Assembly: GCA_046758865.1 (NCBI GenBank)
Contig: JBHIBD010000017.1
Coordinates: 1 to 36,769, forward strand
From: JBHIBD01 sp046758865
Lineage (GTDB): Bacteria; Planctomycetota; Brocadiia; Brocadiales; Bathyanammoxibiaceae
Direction of reading: 5' to 3'
DNA length: 36,769 nucleotides
Below the pieces are notes generated by a model. The model had not been told where the DNA came from. It did not search any database and saw only the letters and a program-made list of their open reading frames with translations. The first letter of the stretch is position 1; every line of letters begins with the position of its first letter. The translations under genes were made by a program, and so were the position numbers. Below, in pieces: positions 16,786-24,970 of this stretch.

Positions 16786-16814
16786 GAGAGGCAGTCTTTC
16801 TTGGACTGCCTCTC
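16786..16814 (-). terminator. Terminator-like hairpin after the YHS/His-rich gene
   Basis: A perfect 11-bp stem (GAGAGGCAGTC with GACTGCCTCTC) and a 7-base loop lie 11-39 bases past the stop of the gene at 16825-17208. No long T-run follows on the minus strand, so it may be a weak terminator or an mRNA-stabilising hairpin between the two YHS genes. Confidence 0.55.
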
Positions 16815-16824
16815 CCAAATTTAA

Positions 16825-17208
16825 CTAGTGGTGGTGTTCACCCCCCTCGTGCTGATGTTCGCCTTCCTCGTGCCCTCCGGCCTCTAATGCACATTCGCAT
16901 CTAGCGACCGCTTTCTGGCAGTGGGCGCATTTGCACCCAGGATGTCCACCTGTGGCGCAGAGGCAGGCGAATTTCTTAGGCGCCTTTTCAAAGTTGGCCT
17001 TGCACATCTCGGAGCAGAAGTAGTAGGTACTACCTTCGTATTCAGAGGTGGCGGCAGAGGCCTTGTCTATCTCCATCCCGCACACCGGGTCAAAGACCTT
17101 CTCCTCAGCGGCCTGGGCTGTGGAACCTTCTGAGATTGTGTAATAGCTTGTAACAGAAGCCGTTAGAACCAAAAACAATAAGTACAGAGCAACCGGACGC
17201 ACTCTCAT
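16825..17208 (-). CDS. Exported single-YHS/Cys-rich protein with His-rich tail
   Basis: The 127-residue protein starts at ATG 17208, preceded by a very strong AGGAGGAGG. A signal peptide (MRVRPVALYLLFLVLTASV) is followed by one YHS domain (FDPVCGMEI, YYFCSEMCKANF) and the same Cys-rich extension as the downstream protein (FACLCAT...CKCAHC...ARCEC). It ends in a Gly/His/Glu tail with HEEGEHQHEGGEHHH. His-rich and Cys-rich ends suit Cu(I)/Cu(II) or Ag binding in the periplasm. It lies 177 bases after cusA on the same strand. The spacer holds a short hairpin-type repeat and a TCTACCG-type repeat near 17229-17263. Confidence 0.75.
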   Translation of the reverse strand: MRVRPVALYLLFLVLTASVTSYYTISEGSTAQAAEEKVFDPVCGMEIDKASAATSEYEGSTYYFCSEMCKANFEKAPKKFACLCATGGHPGCKCAHCQKAVARCECALEAGGHEEGEHQHEGGEHHH

Positions 17209-17385
17209 CTTTCCTCCTCCTTTCAGGTCTTGTCGTTGAATCAACGAAATAAATTTCGCTGTCTACCGCTCTACGCTATCCATACACTGTTTTTGTAGCG
17301 TCGGGGCCGTACCTGACGCCCTTCTTAACGCCCGATACAGAGGTCAGACGCTACACCCTCAGACCACATTCGCCATGTCTCTTTC

Positions 17386-20300
17386 TTACGGAGAACCAGG
17401 ACCTTTTCCAGGGTTTACATCCTTCTCAGCGGACTCCTTAAAACCAGGGCCTTCAGCAGCCTTGGGGGCCTCTTCTACCCGTTTCTTTTTCCCGAACCAT
17501 CCCCTTCTCTCACCCTTTTCCTTGAGTCTTTTTACTTTTTTCTTCTTTTGCCTTTTGGGCCTCAGTAGCGACCACTCCGTCCACATATGGTAAAGTACGG
17601 GTATAACCAGCAGGATTACCGCATCCGATGTAATTACCCCGCCGATTATGGGCACGGCCAGGGGCCTCATTATCTCTGCACCTGTGCCAGTGGCCCACAG
17701 CATGGGGAATAGGGCAAAAAAGGTGGTAGACACAGTCAGGAGCTTGGGCCTAAGCCTGAGTGAGGCACCCTCCATTATCGCCTCGGTGATATCTTTTTTT
17801 TCCTTTATATTCTCTGTGCCCCTCTTTTCCAGTGCCTCTCTGAGGAAGACCACCATTACCACGCCTGTTTCCACTGATATACCAAAGAGGGCTATAAAGC
17901 CTACCCAGACGGCGACGCTGAAGTTATAGCCCAGGAAATAGAGTAGGACCATCCCACCGGTAAGGGCCGCAGGCACGGCAAGCATTATTATCAACGTGTC
18001 GGCAAAGGCGTTGTAGGTGATATACAAGAGCATGAACATGATGAGGATGACGATGGGCATTATAAACTGGAGTGTCTTTTTGGCCCTCATCTGGTGCTCG
18101 TACTGTCCGCTCCACTGGATAAAATAGCCTGGTGGGAAATCTATCCTCTCAGGGACGGCCTTTTTTGCCTCCTCTACAAGGCCAACCACATCCCTGCCTC
18201 TGGCATTAAACAGCACATAGATTGTCAGGAGCCCGTCCTCGCTTTTCACTATAGTAGGCCCTGGCGTTACACGTATGTCGGCTATTTGATACAGGGGAAT
18301 CTGTGCCCCAAAGGCAGTGGGCACCAGTATCCTCTTTATAGACGTAATGTCGGTCCTCAACTCCCTTGCGTACCTTACCCTTACGGGGAAGCGGTCACGC
18401 CCTTCCACCGTCCAGGTAACGGTCTTTCCCCCCATGGCTACTTCAATGATATCGTGAACTTCTCCCAGGTTTACACCGTATCTAGCTACCTCAGCACGGT
18501 CGATGTCTATCTCCAAATAGTTTTCACCAGCGATATTTTCTGGGTAGATGTCGGCTGCACCCGGAATGGTCCTTAAGACATCTCCCACCTGGTCTGCAAG
18601 GTCCTCCAGGACATACAGGTCACTGCCAAATATCTTTGCCCCTACCTGGGTTCTGATACCCGTGGCCAGCATGTCCACGCGGTTTATAATGGGCTGGGTC
18701 CAGATGTTGCTCCAGCCAGGGACCTTTACCACGGAATCCAGTTCCTGGAGAATCTTGTCCTTGGTCATACCCTTTCGCCACTCTTTCTTGGGCTTCAGAT
18801 TGATTATGGTTTCTACCATCTCTATAGGTGCAGGGTCGGTTGGGGTCTCCGCCCTACCAGCCTTTCCCACCACCAGTTCCACCTCAGGGATGGTGCGTAT
18901 CAGGGCACCTCGCTTCTTTAAATCATCAACGGTCCTTGTGATGGAGGTGCTTGGCAGGGATACAGGCATATCCAGTATAGCCCCCTCGTCCAGTGGGGGC
19001 ATGAACTCCCTGCCTATTAAGGTAGAAAGGAGTACGGCGGCGGCAATGAGGCCAACGGTTATGCCTATGGTGACCCATTTGAATCTGATTGCCTTCCTCA
19101 AGATGGGGGTGTATACGGCCATAAAAAAGCGCACTACCGGGTTCTCCCTCTCGTTAAGGAGTCTTCCTCTTACCAGGAGGGTCCCCAGGACCGGCACAAG
19201 GGTTATAGCTATTATGGCCGTACCTACCATAGCCATAACAAAGGTAAAGGCCAGGGGATGGAAGAGTCTTCCCTCGATGCCCCTGAGGGCAAAAACAGGT
19301 ACAAAGGAAAAGAGCATTATTAACACGGAGAAGAAGATAGGCGCACCCACCACCTTAGAGGACTCCAGCACAATCTCTCTCGTATCACCTCTTACCTTAT
19401 TCTTGCCGAATTTCAGGGTCAGATTCCTGAAGGCATTTTCCGTTATTACTATGCCCGCATCCACCAGAACGCCTATGGCAATGGCTATACCTGAGAGGGA
19501 CATAATGTTTGAGGTTATATGCAGGGGGTACATGAGTATGAAGGATATCAGTATGGCAAGGGGCAGTGTCAGGACGATGATGATGGCGCTAGGGAAGTGC
19601 ATCAGGAATATACCCATGCATATCAGGGCGATTGCTGCCTCTTGGACGAGGGTGTGCTTTAAGGTACCGATTGACCTGTATATAAGGTCCGTTCTGTCAT
19701 AGAAGGGGACAATCTTTACCCCTGGCGGGAGGCCTGGCTCCAGCTCCTTTATCTTTTCCTTTATCCTTTCAATGATGGTGAGGGCATCCTCACCGTACCT
19801 CATTATCACCACGCCGCCCGTTACCTCGCTGCCATTCTTCTCTAAAACGCCCCTTCGGAAGGCGGGGCCCATCTGTACAGCGGCAACATTCTTTACGTAT
19901 ATGGGTATGTTGTTATTTGCGCCTACTACTATATTCTCTATATCCTCCAGGGTTTCTATCCAACCCAGTCCCCTGACCAGATACTCCATATCGCTCTGCT
20001 CTATCACCTTTGCCCCTACTGTCCTGTTACTGGCCATTACGTTGCTAAAGACATCACTGAGGCGAATGTTATAGGCCAGGAGTTTGTTGGGATCTACGTC
20101 TACCTGGTATTCCTTCACGTAGCCCCCGATACTGGCCACTTCTGCAACACCGAGGACGGAATTTAGCTGGTAGCGGACGTACCAGTCCTGAATGGCCCTC
20201 AGCTCCCCAAGGTCGTAGCCCTCCCCTTCGACGGTATACCAGAAGATTTGTCCCAGGGCCGTTTCGTCCGGGGCAAGGTAGGGCACAACACCCGGTGGCA

Positions 20301-20661
20301 GGAAGCTTGCTGCCAGGCTCAACCTCTCCAGGATGCGTTCCCTGCAAAAGTAATAGCCTACATTCTCCTCAAAAATAATGTTTACCACAGAAAACCCAAA
20401 GTCGGAGACAGAGCGTACCGTCTTTACCCCTGCCAGACCCTGTAGCTGGACGCTGAGGGGATAGGTTATCTGGTCCTCTACGTCCTGAGGGGCCCTACCG
20501 GGCCAGTCGGTGAATACTATCTGAAAGTTCTCGCTCAGGTCCGGTATGGCATCCGTAGGGGTATTTCTAAGACAATATATCCCTACGGCCACCACTATGG
20601 CGTAAAGGAACAGGACGAGCAGCCTGTTCCTTATGCAGAATCTTATTATGGCATTTATCAT
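17386..20661 (-). CDS. cusA: CusA-type heavy-metal RND efflux pump
   Basis: The 1091-residue inner-membrane RND transporter shows IPDLSENFQIVF near residue 40, YPLSVQLQGLAGVKTVRS, GIAIAIGVLVDAGIVITENA in the central membrane block, and a C-terminal GTGAEIMRPLAVPIIGG. The three methionines forming the Cu/Ag site in E. coli CusA (573, 623, 672) are present with matching spacing as Met565 (LDMPVS), Met615 (IEMVET) and Met664 (VDMLATG). This favours Cu(I)/Ag(I) over Zn/Co. After the last helix there is an unusual tail of about 55 residues with a run of Lys/Arg (QKKKKVKRLKEK) and a Gly/Pro-rich end, not present in E. coli CusA. It exchanges protons for metal. cusB lies 14 bases upstream. Confidence 0.95.
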   Translation of the reverse strand: MINAIIRFCIRNRLLVLFLYAIVVAVGIYCLRNTPTDAIPDLSENFQIVFTDWPGRAPQDVEDQITYPLSVQLQGLAGVKTVRSVSDFGFSVVNIIFEENVGYYFCRERILERLSLAASFLPPGVVPYLAPDETALGQIFWYTVEGEGYDLGELRAIQDWYVRYQLNSVLGVAEVASIGGYVKEYQVDVDPNKLLAYNIRLSDVFSNVMASNRTVGAKVIEQSDMEYLVRGLGWIETLEDIENIVVGANNNIPIYVKNVAAVQMGPAFRRGVLEKNGSEVTGGVVIMRYGEDALTIIERIKEKIKELEPGLPPGVKIVPFYDRTDLIYRSIGTLKHTLVQEAAIALICMGIFLMHFPSAIIIVLTLPLAILISFILMYPLHITSNIMSLSGIAIAIGVLVDAGIVITENAFRNLTLKFGKNKVRGDTREIVLESSKVVGAPIFFSVLIMLFSFVPVFALRGIEGRLFHPLAFTFVMAMVGTAIIAITLVPVLGTLLVRGRLLNERENPVVRFFMAVYTPILRKAIRFKWVTIGITVGLIAAAVLLSTLIGREFMPPLDEGAILDMPVSLPSTSITRTVDDLKKRGALIRTIPEVELVVGKAGRAETPTDPAPIEMVETIINLKPKKEWRKGMTKDKILQELDSVVKVPGWSNIWTQPIINRVDMLATGIRTQVGAKIFGSDLYVLEDLADQVGDVLRTIPGAADIYPENIAGENYLEIDIDRAEVARYGVNLGEVHDIIEVAMGGKTVTWTVEGRDRFPVRVRYARELRTDITSIKRILVPTAFGAQIPLYQIADIRVTPGPTIVKSEDGLLTIYVLFNARGRDVVGLVEEAKKAVPERIDFPPGYFIQWSGQYEHQMRAKKTLQFIMPIVILIMFMLLYITYNAFADTLIIMLAVPAALTGGMVLLYFLGYNFSVAVWVGFIALFGISVETGVVMVVFLREALEKRGTENIKEKKDITEAIMEGASLRLRPKLLTVSTTFFALFPMLWATGTGAEIMRPLAVPIIGGVITSDAVILLVIPVLYHMWTEWSLLRPKRQKKKKVKRLKEKGERRGWFGKKKRVEEAPKAAEGPGFKESAEKDVNPGKGPGSP

Positions 20662-20675
20662 CGCCAGCCTTCCGG

Positions 20676-22580
20676 CTAGTGTACATGGCCCTCACGGCGG
20701 GCCTTCTCTAACAGGTATTTCTCCGGGTCTTTCTTGAACCTGCGCTTACAGTCCTCACAGCAGAAGTAATATTCCTTATCCAGGTAGGTGTACTTGACGG
20801 CCTTGGACTTTTCCAGCCTGAGACCGCATACGGTGTCAATGGTGCCCTCTTCCTTGAAGGCCCAGTGTCTGCGGGCAAAGTAATCCGGGTTAAATCCAAA
20901 ATGTTTCTTACACTCTGTTGAACAGAAGTAGAAGATGTTATCGTTATATTTTGCGCTTACCGCCTCAGTCCCCTCGACGTCCATCCCGCAGACTGGGTCA
21001 ATGGGGCTTGCGCCTGGTGGGATTGGCCTCACTTCCTCTTCCAAAAATTCTACTTCTGGTGGGGCCTTGGGGGGCCTCCGCACCGCTTTTTTCGGTGCCT
21101 TGGCCGGTGGCATCATGCCGTGGACATGTGGCGGTGGTGCCGCCTCTTCCTCCTCAGGGCCGCCAGTTGCACCGTAGTACTGTGTACCCACACCGGGCCC
21201 CAACTGTGTCTCAGCATCAATCAGGAATGCCCCTGCCGAGACCACCACCTCGTCTTCCGTAAGTCCTTCTAAAACCTCAACATATCCCTCGGCCTCAAAA
21301 CCGGTCTCTATCTCTCTGGCCTCAAACAGGTCTTTCTCCCTCTCTACATAGACAATCTTCCTAAGGCCCGTATCCAGTACCGCTGAACGTGGTATAGATA
21401 GTACCCCAGAAGGCTTCTTTACAAGTTCCATCCCGCCGCATTTATCGCATACCCCCGGCACCGGCGAGGTAACCTCGGGGTGCATGGGGCAATAATAAGT
21501 CGTGTTGTCTGGGTTGCCCAGGGGCACCTTTATAGTGGCATTTACAAACATAGACGGCTTCAGCTTGAGGTCAGGGTTGGGTACGTCTACCCTCACCTTT
21601 ACCGAGCGGGTGGCCTCTGTTATAAATGGGTCTACAAAGGAGACCTCTCCTATGAATGTCTGTCCGGGGAAGGTTGCCGAGGTGATTTCTACCTTTTGGC
21701 CCAGCTTGACCAGGGCCATCTCGTACTCATACACCTCTGCCATCATCCACAGGTTGGTAAGGTCAGCCACGGTGTACATCTTGGTGCCCTCTTCCACATA
21801 CTGCCCTTCCAGGACGTCCTTCTTTATGACCGTGCCTGTTATAGGGGAATAGATGTTCATATGGGTCTGTACTTCTCCGGTACGCGCTAATTCATCTATC
21901 TGTTCCTCGGTTATTCCCCATAGGAGTAACCTGTCACGACTTGCCTCGAGGAGATAGTCCGTGCTCTTTACTATCTCTTTGAGGGTGCTATCCTTCATCT
22001 TCTCCTTGGTCTCCAGGGCGAGGAGGTATTCTTGTTGCGTGGACACGAGGTCGGGGCTGTATATCCAGACAAGTGGCGCACCCTCTTCCACGTCGGTTCC
22101 CGTGAAGTCCACAAAGAGTTTATCAACCCTTCCTGCCACCCATGCGGTGGCGTAGGCGATCCGCCTTTCGTCATAGATTATGTTACCCACGGTATATATT
22201 GTCTTGGTCAAGGGCCGATGAGCTACGGTTTCCCTTTTCACCCCGGCCATGCGTATCTGTCTTGGGCTGAGCTGCACCAATGGCACCTCAGGTAGGCCCT
22301 CTTCTCCAGCCCTTGCACTGACCTTGGGCCTCTTGGAGAAGGGCATACCGCAGATAGGGCACTTTCCCGGCTTATCTGAGACTACTTGGGGATGCATAGG
22401 GCAGAAGTACTCATACTCTGCCCCTTCAGGCGCGGCCCAGAGCAGCTTTGAACCGGTATCCATACCTATGTTAAGGGCACATATACCACCAAGGAAGACT
22501 AGAACAGTGATGGCCATCACAACGGTTAGTGGCGCCATTAATTTTCTATAGAACATCTTCGTTTTCCTTTCACAATCCAT
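20676..22580 (-). CDS. cusB: CusB-type periplasmic adaptor with two HMBD and two YHS domains
   Basis: The 634-residue membrane-fusion protein begins with a signal-anchor helix and then a heavy-metal-binding domain (YFCPMHPQV, CPICGM; Cys60, 74, 77). The HlyD-type barrel/lipoyl/hairpin core follows (about 110-355), then a second HMBD (YYCPMHPEV, CDKCGGME; Cys364, 378, 381), a C-terminal adaptor domain, a Pro-rich linker (about 475-520) and two YHS domains (PVCGMDV...YFCSTECKKHF and TVCGLRL...YFCCEDCKRRF). It links CusA to CusC, and the extra domains could load metal. The ATG at 22580 touches the cusC stop. An ATG at 22556 with AAAGGA upstream is an equally plausible start. Confidence 0.92.
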   Translation of the reverse strand: MDCERKTKMFYRKLMAPLTVVMAITVLVFLGGICALNIGMDTGSKLLWAAPEGAEYEYFCPMHPQVVSDKPGKCPICGMPFSKRPKVSARAGEEGLPEVPLVQLSPRQIRMAGVKRETVAHRPLTKTIYTVGNIIYDERRIAYATAWVAGRVDKLFVDFTGTDVEEGAPLVWIYSPDLVSTQQEYLLALETKEKMKDSTLKEIVKSTDYLLEASRDRLLLWGITEEQIDELARTGEVQTHMNIYSPITGTVIKKDVLEGQYVEEGTKMYTVADLTNLWMMAEVYEYEMALVKLGQKVEITSATFPGQTFIGEVSFVDPFITEATRSVKVRVDVPNPDLKLKPSMFVNATIKVPLGNPDNTTYYCPMHPEVTSPVPGVCDKCGGMELVKKPSGVLSIPRSAVLDTGLRKIVYVEREKDLFEAREIETGFEAEGYVEVLEGLTEDEVVVSAGAFLIDAETQLGPGVGTQYYGATGGPEEEEAAPPPHVHGMMPPAKAPKKAVRRPPKAPPEVEFLEEEVRPIPPGASPIDPVCGMDVEGTEAVSAKYNDNIFYFCSTECKKHFGFNPDYFARRHWAFKEEGTIDTVCGLRLEKSKAVKYTYLDKEYYFCCEDCKRRFKKDPEKYLLEKARREGHVH

Positions 22581-23882
22581 TTAAAACCCATCCTGCGTTA
22601 GTGGAATGCCTACCGCCCTTTCCAGTTCTGCCAGGTTGCTTTCAAAGTCTGCCAGTGCGCGGTAGTACTCAAGTTCCACATCCAGCAACGTCCTCTCGCT
22701 GTCTATTAACGTGAGGAAGTCTATTTTTTCTGTCTCGTACTCAGTGATGGCTGCCTTGAGCGATTGTTCTGCCAGGGGTATTACGCTCCTGGAGTATATA
22801 TTTGTGGTGGTCTGTGCATTGGTAGCCTTTACCCAAAAGTCCTTGACCTCAAACAGTACAGAATTTTGTACGGCCTGGTAGTCAGCCTCTGCGGCCTGGA
22901 CGTCCTCTTTGGCCTCCCTTACCTTTGCCCTGTTCTTGCCCCATATCCACGGAATGTTTACGCCGACCTGCGACCTCCAGTTGTCTGCTAACGTATCTCT
23001 CTGCATGTAATGAAGGGCAAGTTCCGGGTCGGGGAAATAGAGGTCCTTCTTAGCCAGTCTGAGGGCCGACTTATTCTTCTTTATTGCAAAATCAAATTTT
23101 TGGAGCTCGGGCCTGTTCTTTACGGCCAGGGCCTCTACGTCCTGCAGGGTAAGAGGTAGTTTGTGCTGTGTGTAGTCTTCTGGCCTGCCCAGGGGTGCTT
23201 CAGGGTCTCGATTTAAGAGGGTATTTATCCTGGTCTCTGCGGATTTTATTTCTTCTTCCAGAACCTCGAGGTCGTTTATAATCCTTGCAACTTCTACCTG
23301 GGCAGACAGGACGTCCCGCTGAGGGGCCTTGCCTACCTTGTAGCGGGTCTCTGCTATCTTCGCAAACTTTTCTAACAGGTCCTTGTTTTCTCTGTTTATA
23401 TCTATGGCCTTATGGATAAAGTGGAGCTGGTAGTATGCCGCCTTTACTTGTGCCGTTATTATCCTTATCGTCTCCTCCCAGTCCTTTTTGGACATCTCAG
23501 AGGCCTCGGAGGCTATCCTCCCTCTGAGACGGAGTTTTCCAGGGAAGGGTATCTCTTGGGAGAAGGTGCCCATGCGCTGGTATCTCTTCCAGTCCGGGCC
23601 CTCAAATTGTATGGGAGATTTTGCGTTTCTCAGCGAGAAACCAACCTTGGGGTCGTCGAGGGACTTTGCGCTATCAATGGCCTCCTGAGAGGCCTCCCAG
23701 CGGTTAAGTGCGGCCTGTATGTCGGGGTTGCTGCGTAGGGCCTCTTCTACCGCCCAACTCAGCGTCAGGGGAGGTTCTTGGGATTCCAAGGACCCCAGCT
23801 CCTCGGCAGAGAGGTTACCCACTCCAAAGACCAAATAAAAAAATAATAATGATGTAAATAAGTGTCTAAAAGGCCTTCTCAT
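22581..23882 (-). CDS. cusC: CusC/TolC-family outer-membrane efflux protein
   Basis: The 433-residue protein has a signal peptide (RHLFTSLLFFYLVFGVGNLSAEE) and the two-fold TolC repeat: LSWAVEEALRSNPDIQAALNRWEA near the start and LQDVEALAVKNRPELQKFDFAI in the second half, with long alpha-helical stretches. It forms the outer-membrane channel of the CusCBA system. It is the first of the three efflux genes, and its TAA is directly followed by the cusB ATG. An SD-like GGAG (GAGAAAGG) precedes the ATG. Confidence 0.93.
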   Translation of the reverse strand: MRRPFRHLFTSLLFFYLVFGVGNLSAEELGSLESQEPPLTLSWAVEEALRSNPDIQAALNRWEASQEAIDSAKSLDDPKVGFSLRNAKSPIQFEGPDWKRYQRMGTFSQEIPFPGKLRLRGRIASEASEMSKKDWEETIRIITAQVKAAYYQLHFIHKAIDINRENKDLLEKFAKIAETRYKVGKAPQRDVLSAQVEVARIINDLEVLEEEIKSAETRINTLLNRDPEAPLGRPEDYTQHKLPLTLQDVEALAVKNRPELQKFDFAIKKNKSALRLAKKDLYFPDPELALHYMQRDTLADNWRSQVGVNIPWIWGKNRAKVREAKEDVQAAEADYQAVQNSVLFEVKDFWVKATNAQTTTNIYSRSVIPLAEQSLKAAITEYETEKIDFLTLIDSERTLLDVELEYYRALADFESNLAELERAVGIPLTQDGF

Positions 23883-23923
23883 ATCCTTTCTCCTGAGAAA
23901 CGACTATATATATTCCCCTCTTT

Positions 23924-23985
23924 TTCTGGAGGGACGGGGGGCCGTGAGCAACACCGGCCCCCTGGTCCTGCTAAACCCTCCAGAA
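23924..23985. terminator. Nested double hairpin between the CxxC-array gene and cusC
   Basis: The outer arms are TTCTGGAGGG (23924-23933) and CCCTCCAGAA (23976-23985). The inner arms are GGGGGCCG (23937-23944) and CGGCCCCC (23955-23962). It starts 6 bases past the stop of the gene at 23991-24656 and lies 42 bases before the cusC start. It could be a terminator, an attenuator or a processing site that sets the ratio of upstream to efflux transcripts. There is no T-run. Confidence 0.55.
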
Positions 23986-23990
23986 GCTAA

Positions 23991-24656
23991 CTACAGTGCC
24001 TTCTTGCAGTTGGGGCAAAGGGCCATGTGTGCGCCGCACTCCTCACAGACATGGGGCACAAGCCCCTTGATGGGCTTCTCGCATTTGGGGCATTTCATTG
24101 CCGTCTGCAGGGGAATAACGCCCGTGCCTTTTCTCAACGTCCTTTCTACCTTGCACTGCGGGCACACCGCCTTTACTGCTTCTGCTCCCGCCGTCAAGAC
24201 CTTACTGCACCTGGGACATACAGCAACCTCTGCGCCACACTTGTCGCAGACGTGGGCAGCGCCAAGTCCCTTGCAGTCGGGGCAGACCATCTCTTTCTCC
24301 AGGGCAGTAATACCCATACCCTTCCTGAGTTTGGTTATTTCCGCGCAAGCAGGACATACTGCCTCCACTACCCCTTCTGTTACGGCCAAAACCTTTTTGC
24401 ACTTGGGGCAGGCAAGCAGTTCGGCACCGCACTTGTCGCAGACATGCTGGGCGCCTTTACCCTTACAGTCGGGGCAGAACATGGCCTTCTCGAGCGGCAT
24501 GATACCCATGCCCTTCCTGAGCACGGCCTTTTCACCGCAATTGGGACACACTGCCTCTATGGATTCCTGGGCCAGGACCGTGCCACTATAATCCATTGAC
24601 ACAATGCCCATTGCCAGGATACCCAGAAGGCATCCAAGGATTACGCCGAGCTTCAT
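23991..24656 (-). CDS. Exported triple-repeat CxxC (zinc-ribbon-like) protein
   Basis: The 221-residue protein has a signal peptide (MKLGVILGCLLGILAMGIV, cleavage probably near VLAQ). Three tandem repeats of about 57 residues with a period near 64 follow (about 34-90, 98-154, 162-219). Each has four CxxC motifs in the order AVCPxC, LRKGMGI.PLEKAM.CPDC, HVCDKCGAE and CPKC, giving 12 CxxC pairs and 24 Cys besides the one in the signal. The repeats look like paired zinc ribbons placed outside the cytosol, which is unusual. The position between copA and cusC suggests copper or silver buffering. I do not recognise a named family. A strong GGAGG precedes the ATG. Confidence 0.75.
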   Translation of the reverse strand: MKLGVILGCLLGILAMGIVSMDYSGTVLAQESIEAVCPNCGEKAVLRKGMGIMPLEKAMFCPDCKGKGAQHVCDKCGAELLACPKCKKVLAVTEGVVEAVCPACAEITKLRKGMGITALEKEMVCPDCKGLGAAHVCDKCGAEVAVCPRCSKVLTAGAEAVKAVCPQCKVERTLRKGTGVIPLQTAMKCPKCEKPIKGLVPHVCEECGAHMALCPNCKKAL

Positions 24657-24729
24657 CGCGCTTCCTCCTTCCTAGTTAAGTGTGACTTTAAATCCATACG
24701 CCATACAAAAACAGGCAGTTTGGTTCCGT

Positions 24730-24894
24730 TTACCTCCTTTCATATATCTTTACACTGGGTTTATTCAGGTCACAGCACTTCAGGGGGCGCTTTGTGGGTG
24801 CATGGCGCCCTGTTTGGAGTTTGAATTTGGGTTTGAAAGCCCTAAGCCTCGTTAGAATGCCCAGCAGGCTTTCAAAAATTATGCCTAACTTCAT
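24730..24894 (-). CDS. 54-residue chimeric ORF: leader of the CxxC protein joined to the CopA tail
   Basis: Starts at ATG 24894 with AAGGAGAG about 6 bases upstream. The first 15 residues (MKLGIIFESLLGILT) match the start of the downstream CxxC-array protein (MKLGVILGCLLGILA). The rest matches the last 40 residues of CopA, including KRPLKCCDLNK against KRSLKCCELNK and a closing RR. The DNA also aligns across both parts. It looks like a deletion or recombination product, possibly a pseudogene. The conserved CC motif and good ribosome binding site leave room for a small metal-binding peptide. A longer in-frame version from 24987 (85 residues) lacks support for its first 31 residues. Confidence 0.5.
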   Translation of the reverse strand: MKLGIIFESLLGILTRLRAFKPKFKLQTGRHAPTKRPLKCCDLNKPSVKIYERR

Positions 24895-24970
24895 CGGACT
24901 CTCTCCTTTATTTAGTAAGTGCTTCATTAAAATTGCACAGCTTTTATAGAAAACGTTTGTTCTTGGTGTT

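Noticed and set aside
18548..19702. Long plus-strand ORF of 384 codons opposite cusA
   Set aside because: It is an antisense shadow with no recognisable domain, and cusA is unambiguous.
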